Shown here: positions 1 to 6,671 of the stretch, piece after piece
Position numbering within the stretch: the first letter of the stretch is position 1
Layout: every line of letters begins with the position of its first letter
NCBI GenBank assembly: GCA_964501335.1
Contig: CAZCTC010000107.1
Location: 1-21,290 of the forward strand
Length of the DNA stretch: 21,290 nt
Source: CAZCTC01 sp964501335
Lineage (GTDB): Bacteria > Chloroflexota > Anaerolineae > B4-G1 > SLSP01
Reading direction: 5' to 3'
The notes under the pieces: model-generated
What the model saw: the letters and a program-made list of their open reading frames with translations, nothing else
Told to the model about the DNA's origin: nothing
Databases searched by the model: none
Made by a program: the position numbers and the translations under genes

Positions 1-112
1 ATGGACTTTTCCAGAGGGTCCTTGTAACGTCCCGCAAATGGACTTTTCCAGAGGGGGTCTTGTAACGTCCCGCAAATGGACTTTTCCAGAGGGGTCTTGT
101 AGCCTCCCGCAA
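1..112. repeat. Tandem direct repeat, three units of 37-38 bp
   Basis: Three contiguous units at 1-37, 38-75 and 76-112 each begin ATGGACTTTTCCAGAGG and end CCCGCAA. They differ only by one base of length and two substitutions in the third unit. There are no unique spacers, so this is not a CRISPR array. The unit matches the outer part of the dispersed hairpin element (CGTCCCGCAAATGG...TTTTCC, seen again at 6154-6180), so it looks like local amplification of that arm. The window starts inside the array, so its true copy number is unknown. Confidence 0.9.
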
Positions 113-214
113 ATGATCTTTTCTCCGTAAGGTACGACGCGCGAGATGGGGGGAGAGTTTTTTTGTTTATGTTTTCGGCGGTTTCAGAAAGCTGTCGAAA
201 ACATAGCCTTTTCC
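100..214 (+). repeat. Hairpin element copy 1 (A, + orientation)
   Basis: Left flank CTCCCGCAAATG and GGGGGGAGAGTTTTTTTG; hairpin at 168-205 with 17-bp arms (TATGTTTTCGGCGGTTT on the left) around a CAGA loop; right flank ends in CCTTTT. Three stem pairs are G.T as read on the + strand; the rest are Watson-Crick. The T-run after the stem gives it the look of an intrinsic terminator on the + strand, but any upstream gene lies outside the window. Confidence 0.85.
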
Positions 215-307
215 AAGATCTGTCCCGGCGACACAGGCTGTCTACTTCCCCTAAGATTCGCCGGGCAGGAAGGAAGCTCGACCTGTGTGGGTAGCCCGGA
301 AGGGTGG
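215..307. other. Spacer between paired hairpin elements, no gene seen
   Basis: This stretch separates hairpin copies 1 and 2. It is unique within the window. It contains weak inverted similarity (GACACAGGCTGTC, and CCGGCG / CGCCGG), but I see no convincing reading frame. Open frames crossing it also read through the hairpins and are best seen as repeat translations. Confidence 0.5.
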
Positions 308-390
308 GAGAAAAAAGCCTGTGTTTTTGCGCGCATTCTTATGCGCGCAAAAACACAAACAAAAAATTCTCTTCCCTCATCCAGCAAGGT
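308..390 (-). repeat. Hairpin element copy 2 (B, - orientation)
   Basis: Hairpin at 320-357: perfect 17-bp arms (TGTGTTTTTGCGCGCAT and its complement) around TCTT. On the + strand it is preceded by AAAAAAGCC and followed by AAACAAAAAATTCTCTTCCC, the reverse of copy 1's flanks. Copies 1 and 2 thus form a head-to-head pair upstream of the hydrolase gene, with different stems. Confidence 0.85.
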
Positions 391-421
391 ATTAATTCTA
401 CGAAGTCCAGAGGTGTAAGCG

Positions 422-1270
422 ATGAATACCGTCTTTAAATTCAGCTGGAAATCTTTTCGGCGGCGGTTGTTGTTGAGCCTGGCGTTGACTCCGGCAGTGA
501 TCTATCTGATCGCCTGCCTGTACATGTATTTCAATCAGGAATCGATGATCTTCTATCCCACCGTGCTGCCGGCCGATTTTCAGTTTCAGTGTGGGGCAGC
601 TTATGAAGAGATTTCTATCCCGGCAGAAGAAGGAGCGGTGTTGAACGCTCTCTATTTTCATGCCGCTGAATCGAAAGGGGTGGTGCTGTACTTTCACGGG
701 CAGGGTGAGGATGTCCAGGATTACTGTAAGCCGGCCGTGCGCGATTTCGTGGGCCGTGGCTATGATCTGGTGATGCCGGACTATCGAGGGTACGGCAAAA
801 GCACCGGCACCATTGCCAGCGAAGCGATCTTTTTGAACGATGCTGAAGCGGTTTATCAATATGTGCAGGAGCGCTATCCTGAAGAGAAGATCGTCCTGTA
901 TGGATATTCGTTGGGGACGGGCGTGGCGACCTATCTGGCTTCCCTTCATCAGCCCCGGGCATTGGTTTTGGAGGGCGCTTATTACAGCGGTCTTTCGTTG
1001 TGTGATTATCGTTATCCCGTTATGCCCTGCGGCGTGGTGCTGCGCTATCCGTTGCGTTCGGATCGATGGATTAAGAAGACCACCTGTCCGGTCTATTTTT
1101 TCCATGGGACGAAGGATGTCGTCATTCCTTATCAATTCGGGGCCCGGTTACGCCGGGAAATTGTCGAGCACAGCGAATTGCTGACGATCGAAGGCGGGAG
1201 CCATTGGAATCTACCTTCTTCTTCGATTTACCAGGAGACGTTGGATCGAATTTTGGGGGTAAAATTCTAA
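422..1270 (+). CDS. Membrane-anchored alpha/beta hydrolase
   Basis: A 282-residue serine hydrolase of the alpha/beta fold, closest in layout to the ABHD13/ABHD17 (BEM46-like) group. Residues about 15-37 form one hydrophobic N-terminal segment, so the enzyme is probably anchored with its catalytic domain outside the membrane; the side is not certain. Visible landmarks are the oxyanion motif YFHGQG (90-95), PDYRGYGKS, the nucleophile elbow GYSLGTG with Ser163, Asp232 in HGTKD and His261 in GGSHW. The full catalytic triad is therefore present. An AGAGGTG ribosome site lies just upstream of the ATG. The substrate is unknown; carboxylester, thioester or peptide bonds are all possible. It stands alone, flanked on both sides by paired hairpin elements. 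Confidence 0.85.
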   Translation: MNTVFKFSWKSFRRRLLLSLALTPAVIYLIACLYMYFNQESMIFYPTVLPADFQFQCGAAYEEISIPAEEGAVLNALYFHAAESKGVVLYFHGQGEDVQDYCKPAVRDFVGRGYDLVMPDYRGYGKSTGTIASEAIFLNDAEAVYQYVQERYPEEKIVLYGYSLGTGVATYLASLHQPRALVLEGAYYSGLSLCDYRYPVMPCGVVLRYPLRSDRWIKKTTCPVYFFHGTKDVVIPYQFGARLRREIVEHSELLTIEGGSHWNLPSSSIYQETLDRILGVKF

Positions 1271-1282
1271 AGATGGCACCGG

Positions 1283-1332
1283 ATAATTCGCTCAGAGTGT
1301 ATCACAAAGGTGCCGGGGACGCAGAGAAAAAA
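1283..1332 (+). repeat. CACAGAG-type dispersed repeat, copy 1 (degenerate)
   Basis: The stretch starting ATAATTCGCTCAGA and running through ATCACAAAGGTGCC...GCAGAGAAAAA matches 8273-8320 (ATAATTCACTCAGATTTC, then CACCGCAAAGGCGC, then CACAGAGAAAA) and the window end at 21241-21275. It is a degenerate copy of the ACCACAGAGGCGCAGAG kind of repeat found in many bacteria. Confidence 0.7.
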
Positions 1333-1335
1333 TTT

Positions 1336-1500
1336 ACAACCTGTCTGGTTGTTCATGAGTGTGGATTAGAAACGATTTTTGCGTCCCGCCACAGGTGGTT
1401 TCCGGGTAGAAAGCGACGTGATGGATAGGGGGAAAGAGTTATTTTTTTATGTCTATTTTCGGTGGCTTCAGAAAGCCGCCGAAAATAGGGGCTTTTTTTT
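1336..1500 (+). repeat. Hairpin element copy 3 (C, + orientation, long form)
   Basis: Long version of the element. It starts with CCTGTCTGGTTGTTCATGAG (matching 10301-10320), continues with TTTTTGCGTCCCGC, then GATAGGGGGAAAGAG. The hairpin is at 1453-1488: 16-bp arms CTATTTTCGGTGGCTT around CAGA, with one T.G pair, followed by GGGGCTTTTTTTT. The T-run places it as a plausible rho-independent terminator for the hydrolase gene, though about 180 nt past its stop. Confidence 0.85.
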
Positions 1501-1512
1501 AGACTGACTGTA

Positions 1513-1585
1513 CAAGTCGAAAATTTATGTATTGGCGCGCCTTCTGAGGTGCGCCAATACATAGACAAAAACTCTTCCCCTCCAT
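1513..1585 (-). repeat. Hairpin element copy 4 (D, - orientation)
   Basis: Hairpin at 1526-1563 with 17-bp arms (TATGTATTGGCGCGCCT) around TCTG; a single G.T pair on the + strand. It is followed by AGACAAAAACTCTTCCCCTC, the inverted outer flank. It pairs head-to-head with copy 3, 37 bp away. Confidence 0.85.
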
Positions 1586-1613
1586 TTTGTTTTTGCCGTT
1601 TCCTCTATATAAT
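1585..1613 (+). promoter_or_regulatory. Candidate sigma-70 promoter of the LuxR regulator
   Basis: A perfect TATAAT lies at 1608-1613, 44 bp before the start codon. The best -35 at 17-bp spacing is TTTTGT (1585-1590), which is weak. The -35 falls right at the edge of hairpin copy 4, so the element may supply part of the promoter. Confidence 0.4.
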
Positions 1614-1657
1614 TCCGGGATTGGATTTTGGGAATTACTACGGTTGAGTAAAAAGCG

Positions 1658-4327
1658 ATGAACCCTGTTGAGTTGCAACTGGAAACCGAAGCGCTGCTGG
1701 CGACCAAGCTTTTCATTCCGTCGCCGCGGGCGGCGGCCGTCTCCCGGCCACGACTGATTTCCTGCCTGGAATCCGGTCTGACGGCGCGGGTGATTTTGAT
1801 CTCGGCGCCGGCGGGATTCGGCAAAACGACGATCCTTTCTTCCTGGCTGCGGCCGGTGCGCGGCGAGGCGACCGGGTTTCCTGCGGCCTGGGTTTCTCTG
1901 GACGAACGGGACAACGATCCGGTGCGGTTCTGGCGTTATGTGGTCACGGCGTTACAGCGGTTGCAACCCGGTTTGGGAGAGGATCTCTTGGTGCGGTTGC
2001 AGTCGGCCTGGCCAGCAGACTCTGAGCCGTTGCTGGTAGCTTTGCTCAATCAGATGGCGGAATTGCCCCCCTTTGTGCTGGTCCTCGACGATTACCATTT
2101 GATCCAGACGCTGGAGATTCAGCAAGCGCTGGCTTTCTGGATCGACCATTTCCCGGTAGGAGCGCACCTGGTTCTTATCAGCCGTTCCGATCCGCCGTTG
2201 CCCCTGCCGCGTTGGCGGGTGCGGGGCTGGCTGGCCGAACTGCGGGCGGAGGATTTGCGTTTTACAGCCGATGAGGCCCGGGCCTTTCTGGAAGGGACGA
2301 TGGGGTTGGCGCTTGCACCTGCTGAGGTGACGGCGCTGGCCGGGCGCACGGAGGGATGGATTGCCGGGTTGCATCTGGCCGCGCTTTCTTTGCGAGGGCG
2401 GGACGATCATGCCGCCTTTGTCCGTGATTTTATGGGCGATGATCGTTACATTCTGGATTACCTTGTCGAAGAGGTGCTGGAGCGGCAACCGGCGGCTGTG
2501 CAGACCTTCCTTTTACAGACGGCTGTCCTGGATCGGTTGAGCGCCCCTTTGTGTGATGCCGTCACGGGCGGCGGCGACAGCCAGGCGATGTTGGAACGTT
2601 TGGAGCGAGACAATCTCTTTTTGATCCCGTTGGACCGGCGGCGGGTCTGGTATCGCTATCATCATCTTTTTGCCGAACTGTTGCAGTCCCGGCTGCGGCA
2701 GAACGCTCCCGACTCCCTTCCCGAACTTTACAACCGGGCCGCAGCCTGGTATGAAGCGGAAGGCGAGGTGGATCGGGCGATTGAGTTCTGGCTGTCCGCG
2801 GGCAATTTCCCCGCGGCGGTGCGGTTGATTGAAATCTACGGGTTGCAGGCTCTGATGCGGGGTGAAATTCTTACGGTGCATCAGTGGATGGAAATTTTGC
2901 CGGTGGAAGTCTGGCAGGCCAGCCCCCGATTGATTTTATATCGCGCCTGGGCTTTGACGCTGGGGGGACAGCTGGAGCTGGTGGAGCCGGTTCTGGCTCT
3001 TATCTGGGAGCATCCCGATCCGGGAATCAGGGGGGAGGCCCTTTCGATTCGCGGCCATCTGGCCCGGTTGCAGGGCGATTTGCAGCAAAGCATCGACTAT
3101 TCTCAGCAGGCGCTGGCTTTGCCGGGCGAGTGCCCGGACGATTATCGTTCCGTGACGGCTTTGAATCTGGGATTGACCTATTTTATGGTCGGACAGGTGA
3201 ATGAGTCGGTGGCGGTGCTGCGGGAGGCGGCGCGGCTGGCGGAGAGTGTGGGAAATATGGGAATGGCTGTGGTCAGTATCAGCCAGCTGGGGCAATCGCA
3301 GGAATTTATGGGCCATCTGCATCAGGCCCAGGAATCTTATCGGCAGGCATTGGTCTGGATCGAACGGGATGCGCGCTCTTCCGGACCTTTTGCCGGATTG
3401 GTTTTTATCGGCCTGGCGCGGCTGGCATTGGAATGGAACGATCTGCCGACGGCTCTGGCCTATGTTCAAAAAGGATTGGAGTTCGGGCGGCGGGGCGGCC
3501 ATGTGGAGACTTTGTTGAATGCCTATCACACGCTGGCTTTTATCCATAAGGCGATGGGCGATCTGGAGGCGGCTCTGGCCGATCTGGCTGCGTTCGATCG
3601 TTTTTCCTGGATGGCCTCTCATCCTCAGGCGGCGCTGCTTTCCGATGCTCACAAGGCGCAGATCCGGGTGCTGCAGGGGCGGGTGGAGGCGGCGGCCTGT
3701 TGGGCTGAAGAGGCCCGGATTGTTGAGTTGCTTTCTTCTAATCAGTTGCAGACCCGGATGTATACCGATCATCTGGTGTTGATGTTGGGGACTCTCTGGC
3801 TGGCCCAGGGGCGCCGGGATCGAGCCGGCGGATTTCTTGAGCGGGGAGCGGAGTTGCTGGATTTCTGGATGAAACGAGCGATATCCGAATCCCGCTGGGG
3901 CCGGTGGTTGGAGTTTGCGGTTTTGCGGGTGCAGATTTTTCATCTGTTGGGAGAGCTGCCGGCGGCGCTCTCTATGTTGGATCGAATTTTGGAGCTGGCT
4001 GAGCCGGAGGGCTATCTGACTCTGTTCCTGGGGCAGGGAGTTCCTCTGGCGGAACTGTTGGCGCTGCGGCCGGAGAACCGTTATGCCCGGCGGCTGGCGG
4101 CCCTGGTCCATCCGGGTACAGTCGGGCCGAAGTTGATCGATCCTTTGACGCCGCGGGAATTGGAGATTTTGGAGTTGATTATCGAGGGCGCTTCCAATGA
4201 GGAGATTGCGCGCCGGCTGGTGCTCAGCGTTTACACGGTGAAGAAGCACGTTTCGCATCTTTTTGATAAGCTTGACGTCAACAGCCGTACCCAGGCGGTG
4301 GCGCGCGCCCGCGCGCTGGGGTTGTAA
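1658..4327 (+). CDS. MalT-type LuxR-family ATP-dependent transcriptional regulator
   Basis: An 889-residue regulator of the LAL/MalT group (STAND ATPase). From the N-terminus: the typical entry LLATKLFIPSPR (13-24); Walker A SAPAGFGKTT (49-58); WVSLDERDNDPVRFWRYV (78-95); Walker B LVLDD (141-145) followed by YHLI; then sensor motif LISRSDPPLPLPRWR. A TPR-like helical region fills the middle, and a LuxR helix-turn-helix (828-889: LTPRELEILELI, then NEEIARRLVLS, TVKKHVSHLFDKL) ends the protein. Length fits the family (about 850-950). Such proteins bind an inducer and ATP, oligomerise and activate promoters; the inducer here cannot be read from sequence. No linked transporter or sugar gene is present, so the target is unknown; the nearest downstream unit is the flavoprotein pair at 4616. 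The ribosome site before this ATG is poor. Confidence 0.93.
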   Translation: MNPVELQLETEALLATKLFIPSPRAAAVSRPRLISCLESGLTARVILISAPAGFGKTTILSSWLRPVRGEATGFPAAWVSLDERDNDPVRFWRYVVTALQRLQPGLGEDLLVRLQSAWPADSEPLLVALLNQMAELPPFVLVLDDYHLIQTLEIQQALAFWIDHFPVGAHLVLISRSDPPLPLPRWRVRGWLAELRAEDLRFTADEARAFLEGTMGLALAPAEVTALAGRTEGWIAGLHLAALSLRGRDDHAAFVRDFMGDDRYILDYLVEEVLERQPAAVQTFLLQTAVLDRLSAPLCDAVTGGGDSQAMLERLERDNLFLIPLDRRRVWYRYHHLFAELLQSRLRQNAPDSLPELYNRAAAWYEAEGEVDRAIEFWLSAGNFPAAVRLIEIYGLQALMRGEILTVHQWMEILPVEVWQASPRLILYRAWALTLGGQLELVEPVLALIWEHPDPGIRGEALSIRGHLARLQGDLQQSIDYSQQALALPGECPDDYRSVTALNLGLTYFMVGQVNESVAVLREAARLAESVGNMGMAVVSISQLGQSQEFMGHLHQAQESYRQALVWIERDARSSGPFAGLVFIGLARLALEWNDLPTALAYVQKGLEFGRRGGHVETLLNAYHTLAFIHKAMGDLEAALADLAAFDRFSWMASHPQAALLSDAHKAQIRVLQGRVEAAACWAEEARIVELLSSNQLQTRMYTDHLVLMLGTLWLAQGRRDRAGGFLERGAELLDFWMKRAISESRWGRWLEFAVLRVQIFHLLGELPAALSMLDRILELAEPEGYLTLFLGQGVPLAELLALRPENRYARRLAALVHPGTVGPKLIDPLTPRELEILELIIEGASNEEIARRLVLSVYTVKKHVSHLFDKLDVNSRTQAVARARALGL

Positions 4328-4346
4328 TATGGATTAAAAGCCTTTC

Positions 4347-4480
4347 GACCTGCGCGCCCGGTTTTTGCGTCCCGCAAAAGACTTTTGTTTGTTCGGATAC
4401 GACGCGCTGGCCAGGGAGAGAGAGTTATTTTTATTCATTTTTTCGGCGGCTTTCTGAAGCCGCCGAAAAAATGGGCTTTT
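4347..4480 (+). repeat. Hairpin element copy 5 (M, + orientation), terminator-like
   Basis: Flank GGTTTTTGCGTCCCGCAAAAG, then GGGAGAGAGAGTTATTTTTA; the hairpin at 4436-4473 has perfect 17-bp arms (CATTTTTTCGGCGGCTT) around TCTG, then GGCTTTTC. It lies about 110 nt after the LuxR stop in the right orientation to terminate it. Confidence 0.85.
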
Positions 4481-4543
4481 CTTTCTCTTGTTTTTCGGGC
4501 CTTCTTCGCAGAGAAATAAGATACTCCTCCAAATACTACTTTA

Positions 4544-4576
4544 GAGGCATGACGCCTCCTGTGATTTCGCTATAAT
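4544..4576 (+). promoter_or_regulatory. Promoter with overlapping inverted repeat upstream of flavoprotein pair
   Basis: TATAAT at 4571-4576, 16 bp after ATGACG (4549-4554), a 4/6 match to TTGACA. The inverted repeat GAGGC-ATGAC-GCCTC (4544-4558) covers the -35, which would suit a repressor site. The start codon follows 39 bp after the -10, with GGAGG just before it. Confidence 0.5.
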
Positions 4577-4615
4577 CCAGATTGAGTTAAGCAGCTTTGG
4601 AATTTTGGAGGTGGC

Positions 4616-5197
4616 ATGAAAGCGGTAATTTTAGACGGTGGGCGGAATGGGGAAACGACCGCCATCCGTGAATGGTTGATTCCGGAATTGCAATCCCGTA
4701 CCTGGGAAGTGCAGTCTTATGTGCTGAAGGATTTGACCCTGGCTCCCTGCAAAGGTTGTTTTGGCTGTTGGATCGAGACTCCTGGTGAATGCGTGATCCG
4801 GGATGTCGGTCAGGAAATTGCCCGCCATGTGGCGCAGTGTTATTTGCTGGTCTATCTCAGCCCGGTGACTTTCGGCGGTTATTCTTCCGAACTTAAGAAG
4901 ATGATGGATCGTCTGATCCCGGTGATTTCGCCCTTTTTTGAGACCTATCACGGTGAGATCCATCATAAACAGCGCTATCCCCGTGCGGCCCGGTTGCTCT
5001 CGATCGGCGTGCAGAAAACAGCCGATGCTGAGGATGCGGCCATTTTCACCCGTTTGTTGGAACGGAATGCGCTCAATCTTCATGCTCCTGCTTATGCCGG
5101 CGGCGTCGTGACGCCTCAGGATTTCCAGAGTCAGATCAAGAACTGGCTGCCGAAGGTCGCTGCGCCTTCGATTTTCAACAAGACACAGGGGGCGTAA
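4616..5197 (+). CDS. Flavodoxin-fold / iron-sulfur flavoprotein-like oxidoreductase
   Basis: A 193-residue protein of the NADPH-dependent FMN reductase / flavodoxin-like superfamily, predicted to be cytoplasmic and to bind FMN. The opening strand and loop MKAVILDGGRNGETT replaces the usual SPR phosphate loop. It is followed by CKGCFGCW...GEC: cysteines 45, 48, 51 and 59 give CX2CX2CX7C, the compact spacing reported for archaeal iron-sulfur flavoproteins (Isf), so a [4Fe-4S] cluster is possible. The VYLSPVTFGGYSSELKKMMDRLIP segment (about 79-102) is the usual FMN-binding and dimerisation region. A strong TTTTGGAGGTGGC ribosome site precedes the ATG. The next gene begins one base after the stop, so the two are co-transcribed and may form a complex. 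Its electron donor and acceptor are unknown. Confidence 0.8.
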   Translation: MKAVILDGGRNGETTAIREWLIPELQSRTWEVQSYVLKDLTLAPCKGCFGCWIETPGECVIRDVGQEIARHVAQCYLLVYLSPVTFGGYSSELKKMMDRLIPVISPFFETYHGEIHHKQRYPRAARLLSIGVQKTADAEDAAIFTRLLERNALNLHAPAYAGGVVTPQDFQSQIKNWLPKVAAPSIFNKTQGA

Positions 5198-5198
5198 G

Positions 5199-5885
5199 AT
5201 GAGCGTGCCGCAACGGGTACTGTTGTTGATGGGGAGTCCGCGCAAAGCGGAGAGTCTTTCCGAGTCCTTGGGGAATTATTTGATCGATCAGATGCGGAGT
5301 CTGGCGCCGCAGCTGGAAACCGAGACTTTTCGCCTTTATCCCGCTTTAAATACCAACAAGAGCGATCAGGCTTTATTTGAGGCTGTCGATCGTGCCGATT
5401 TGATTGTGTTGGCCTTTCCTCTTTACATCGATAATCTACCGGTCAATACCATCCGTGCCCTGGAGCGGCTGGGTGAATATCGGGAACGGCAGCCGGCTCC
5501 CAAGGCTCAGGCCTTGATGTTGATTTGCAACTGCGGTTTTCCGGAAGCGCAGCATTGCAAACCGGCGGAAGAGATTTGCCGTTCTTTTGCCCGGCATGTG
5601 GGGATGGCGTGGCGGGGGGCGTTGTTGATCGGCGCCGGGGGCATGTATGGCGGGGCACCGCTGGGAGAGCAGAAAGGACGGAATCGTTATCTGGTCCCGG
5701 CTTTCGAGCAGGCGGCAGCGGCGCTGGTCAAAGGCGAGGAGATTCCGGCTGAGAGCAGTGTGTTGGCGGCTACACCGTCGATTCCCAGGGGGCTGTATAC
5801 TTTCATGGGCAATTTGGGGTGGTATACGCAGGCTTTGAAGAACAAGGTCTTTACCAAACTCAATGCCCGGCCTTATTTGAGTTAA
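5199..5885 (+). CDS. NAD(P)H-dependent FMN reductase-like flavoprotein
   Basis: A 228-residue flavodoxin-fold protein. The N-terminal phosphate loop is canonical (LLLMGSPRKAESLSESL, about 8-24), followed by the FMN region LIVLAFPLYIDNLPVNTIRALE. A middle stretch with CNCGFPEAQHC holds three cysteines, and a GAGGMYGGAPLGE loop follows. The C-terminal region after about residue 190 is basic and aromatic, without a clear domain. It shares a fold but little obvious sequence with the preceding protein, so the pair is unlikely to be a recent duplication. Translational coupling is likely: the upstream stop TAA and this ATG are separated by one base, with GGGGG as the only ribosome site. A heteromeric flavin reductase is possible but not shown. 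Confidence 0.8.
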   Translation: MSVPQRVLLLMGSPRKAESLSESLGNYLIDQMRSLAPQLETETFRLYPALNTNKSDQALFEAVDRADLIVLAFPLYIDNLPVNTIRALERLGEYRERQPAPKAQALMLICNCGFPEAQHCKPAEEICRSFARHVGMAWRGALLIGAGGMYGGAPLGEQKGRNRYLVPAFEQAAAALVKGEEIPAESSVLAATPSIPRGLYTFMGNLGWYTQALKNKVFTKLNARPYLS

Positions 5886-5960
5886 TTTCCTATGGGTTGC
5901 GGGACGTAAGAACTGTTTTTAAGCTGTCTTGACAACAGGCCCAGCCGTGCAAAAAATCTT

Positions 5961-6100
5961 CCCATGGGCGACCATAAAGGTCGCTCCTACACGGACACCG
6001 TTAATGCAGGGGCGGGGTAACCCCGCCCGGTGATTGTCTGCAAAACCGGCATGGGGCGAGGAAACCTCGCCCCTACAAAAACAATCTCCTGTAGGGGGAC
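5961..6100. repeat. Cluster of GC-rich palindromic repeats
   Basis: Three successive inverted repeats: GCGACC-ATAAA-GGTCGC (5968-5984), GGGCGGGG-centre-CCCCGCCC (6009-6028) and GGGGCGAGG-AAA-CCTCGCCCC (6053-6073), then CTACAAAAACAATCTCCTGT. These are of a kind widespread in repeat-rich genomes. The middle one reappears, longer, at 18591-18617. No gene is evident here. Confidence 0.75.
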
Positions 6101-6150
6101 CCAATCTTGACGAATCGTCGCTTTTCATTCTTTGGGTGCCGCCTCAACTT

Positions 6151-6267
6151 TGTAGCGTCCCGCAAATGGCCCTTCCCCCGTAAAATGCGCCGCGCTGGAT
6201 CGGGAGAGAGAGTTTTTTGTTTATGTTTTCGGCGGCTTCGGAAAGCCGCCGAAAACATAGGCTTTTT
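6151..6267 (+). repeat. Hairpin element copy 6 (E, + orientation), terminator-like
   Basis: The cleanest full copy: TGTAGCGTCCCGCAAATGG, then CGCGCTGGATCGGGAGAGAG, TTTTTTG. The hairpin at 6220-6257 has perfect 17-bp arms (TATGTTTTCGGCGGCTT) around CGGA, then GGCTTTTTTT. It is oriented to stop transcription coming from the flavoprotein pair. Confidence 0.88.
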
Positions 6268-6309
6268 TTGTTCCCGTCGCAATCGCAGGCGCCTCCTTGT
6301 CGAGCATAC

Positions 6310-6360
6310 TCAGCCCCCAAGGGGCGACTTTAAGGTAGCCTGGGGTGAAGCCCCAGGAAA
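6310..6360. repeat. GC-rich palindromes between hairpin elements
   Basis: CCCCCAAGGGG (6313-6323) and CCTGGGG-TGAAG-CCCCAGG (6339-6357) sit between hairpin copies 6 and 7. They are of the same general class as the palindromes at 5961-6100, and no coding signal accompanies them. Confidence 0.6.
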
Positions 6361-6402
6361 CCGGTCCGACAAACCATCAGCGACTGCCCGGAAAAAGAGG
6401 GG

Positions 6403-6525
6403 AAGAAAAAGCCCATTTTTTCGCGCGCCGTCTGCGGCGCGCGAAAAAATAAACAAAAAAACTCTCTCCCCCCATCCTGCGTGTCGTTTCTCACCAGGAA
6501 AATGCCCCTTGCGGGATGGTACAAG
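6403..6525 (-). repeat. Hairpin element copy 7 (F, - orientation), terminator-like
   Basis: The hairpin at 6415-6450 has perfect 16-bp arms (ATTTTTTCGCGCGCCG) around TCTG, followed by AAACAAAAAAACTCTCTCCC and, further out, CTTGCGGGATGGTACAAGG, the reversed outer flank. On the minus strand the stem is followed by GGGCTTTTTC, so it could terminate the GntR-type gene that ends at 6672. It forms a +/- pair with copy 6. Confidence 0.86.
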
Positions 6526-6671
6526 GCCGGGGCCGTATAGGTGCAGTGCCTTAAGTTGTCTGATATGGGGGCAGGGGGGATAGGGGGGAACTAAAAGGCG
6601 CCCTTTGGCAATTTTATTTGGCAACTAGGGTTCCCTGGGGACCTGCTATCGCACGGGACGTATTTTTTCGT
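6526..6671. other. Non-coding gap, nothing recognised
   Basis: G-rich sequence (GGGGGCAGGGGGGATAGGGG, 6567-6586) followed by AT-richer DNA up to the stop codon of the regulator. I see no gene or clear signal here. Confidence 0.4.

Noticed and set aside
1..112. Possible CRISPR array at the window start
   Set aside because: The 37-38 bp units abut directly with no variable spacers, and the unit is part of the dispersed hairpin element.
146..418. 90-codon open frame on the + strand
   Set aside because: It is a translation through hairpin copies 1 and 2; the same peptide pieces recur wherever the repeat occurs and no family matches.
2936..4258. 440-codon open frame antisense to the LuxR regulator
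   Set aside because: It is a shadow of a GC-rich coding strand; it is rich in Gln, Arg and Pro with no recognisable domain, while the sense frame has a complete domain architecture.
6107..6583. 158-codon open frame between the flavoproteins and the GntR-type regulator
   Set aside because: It reads across hairpin copies 6 and 7 and GC-rich palindromes; it has repeat-like composition and no ribosome site.
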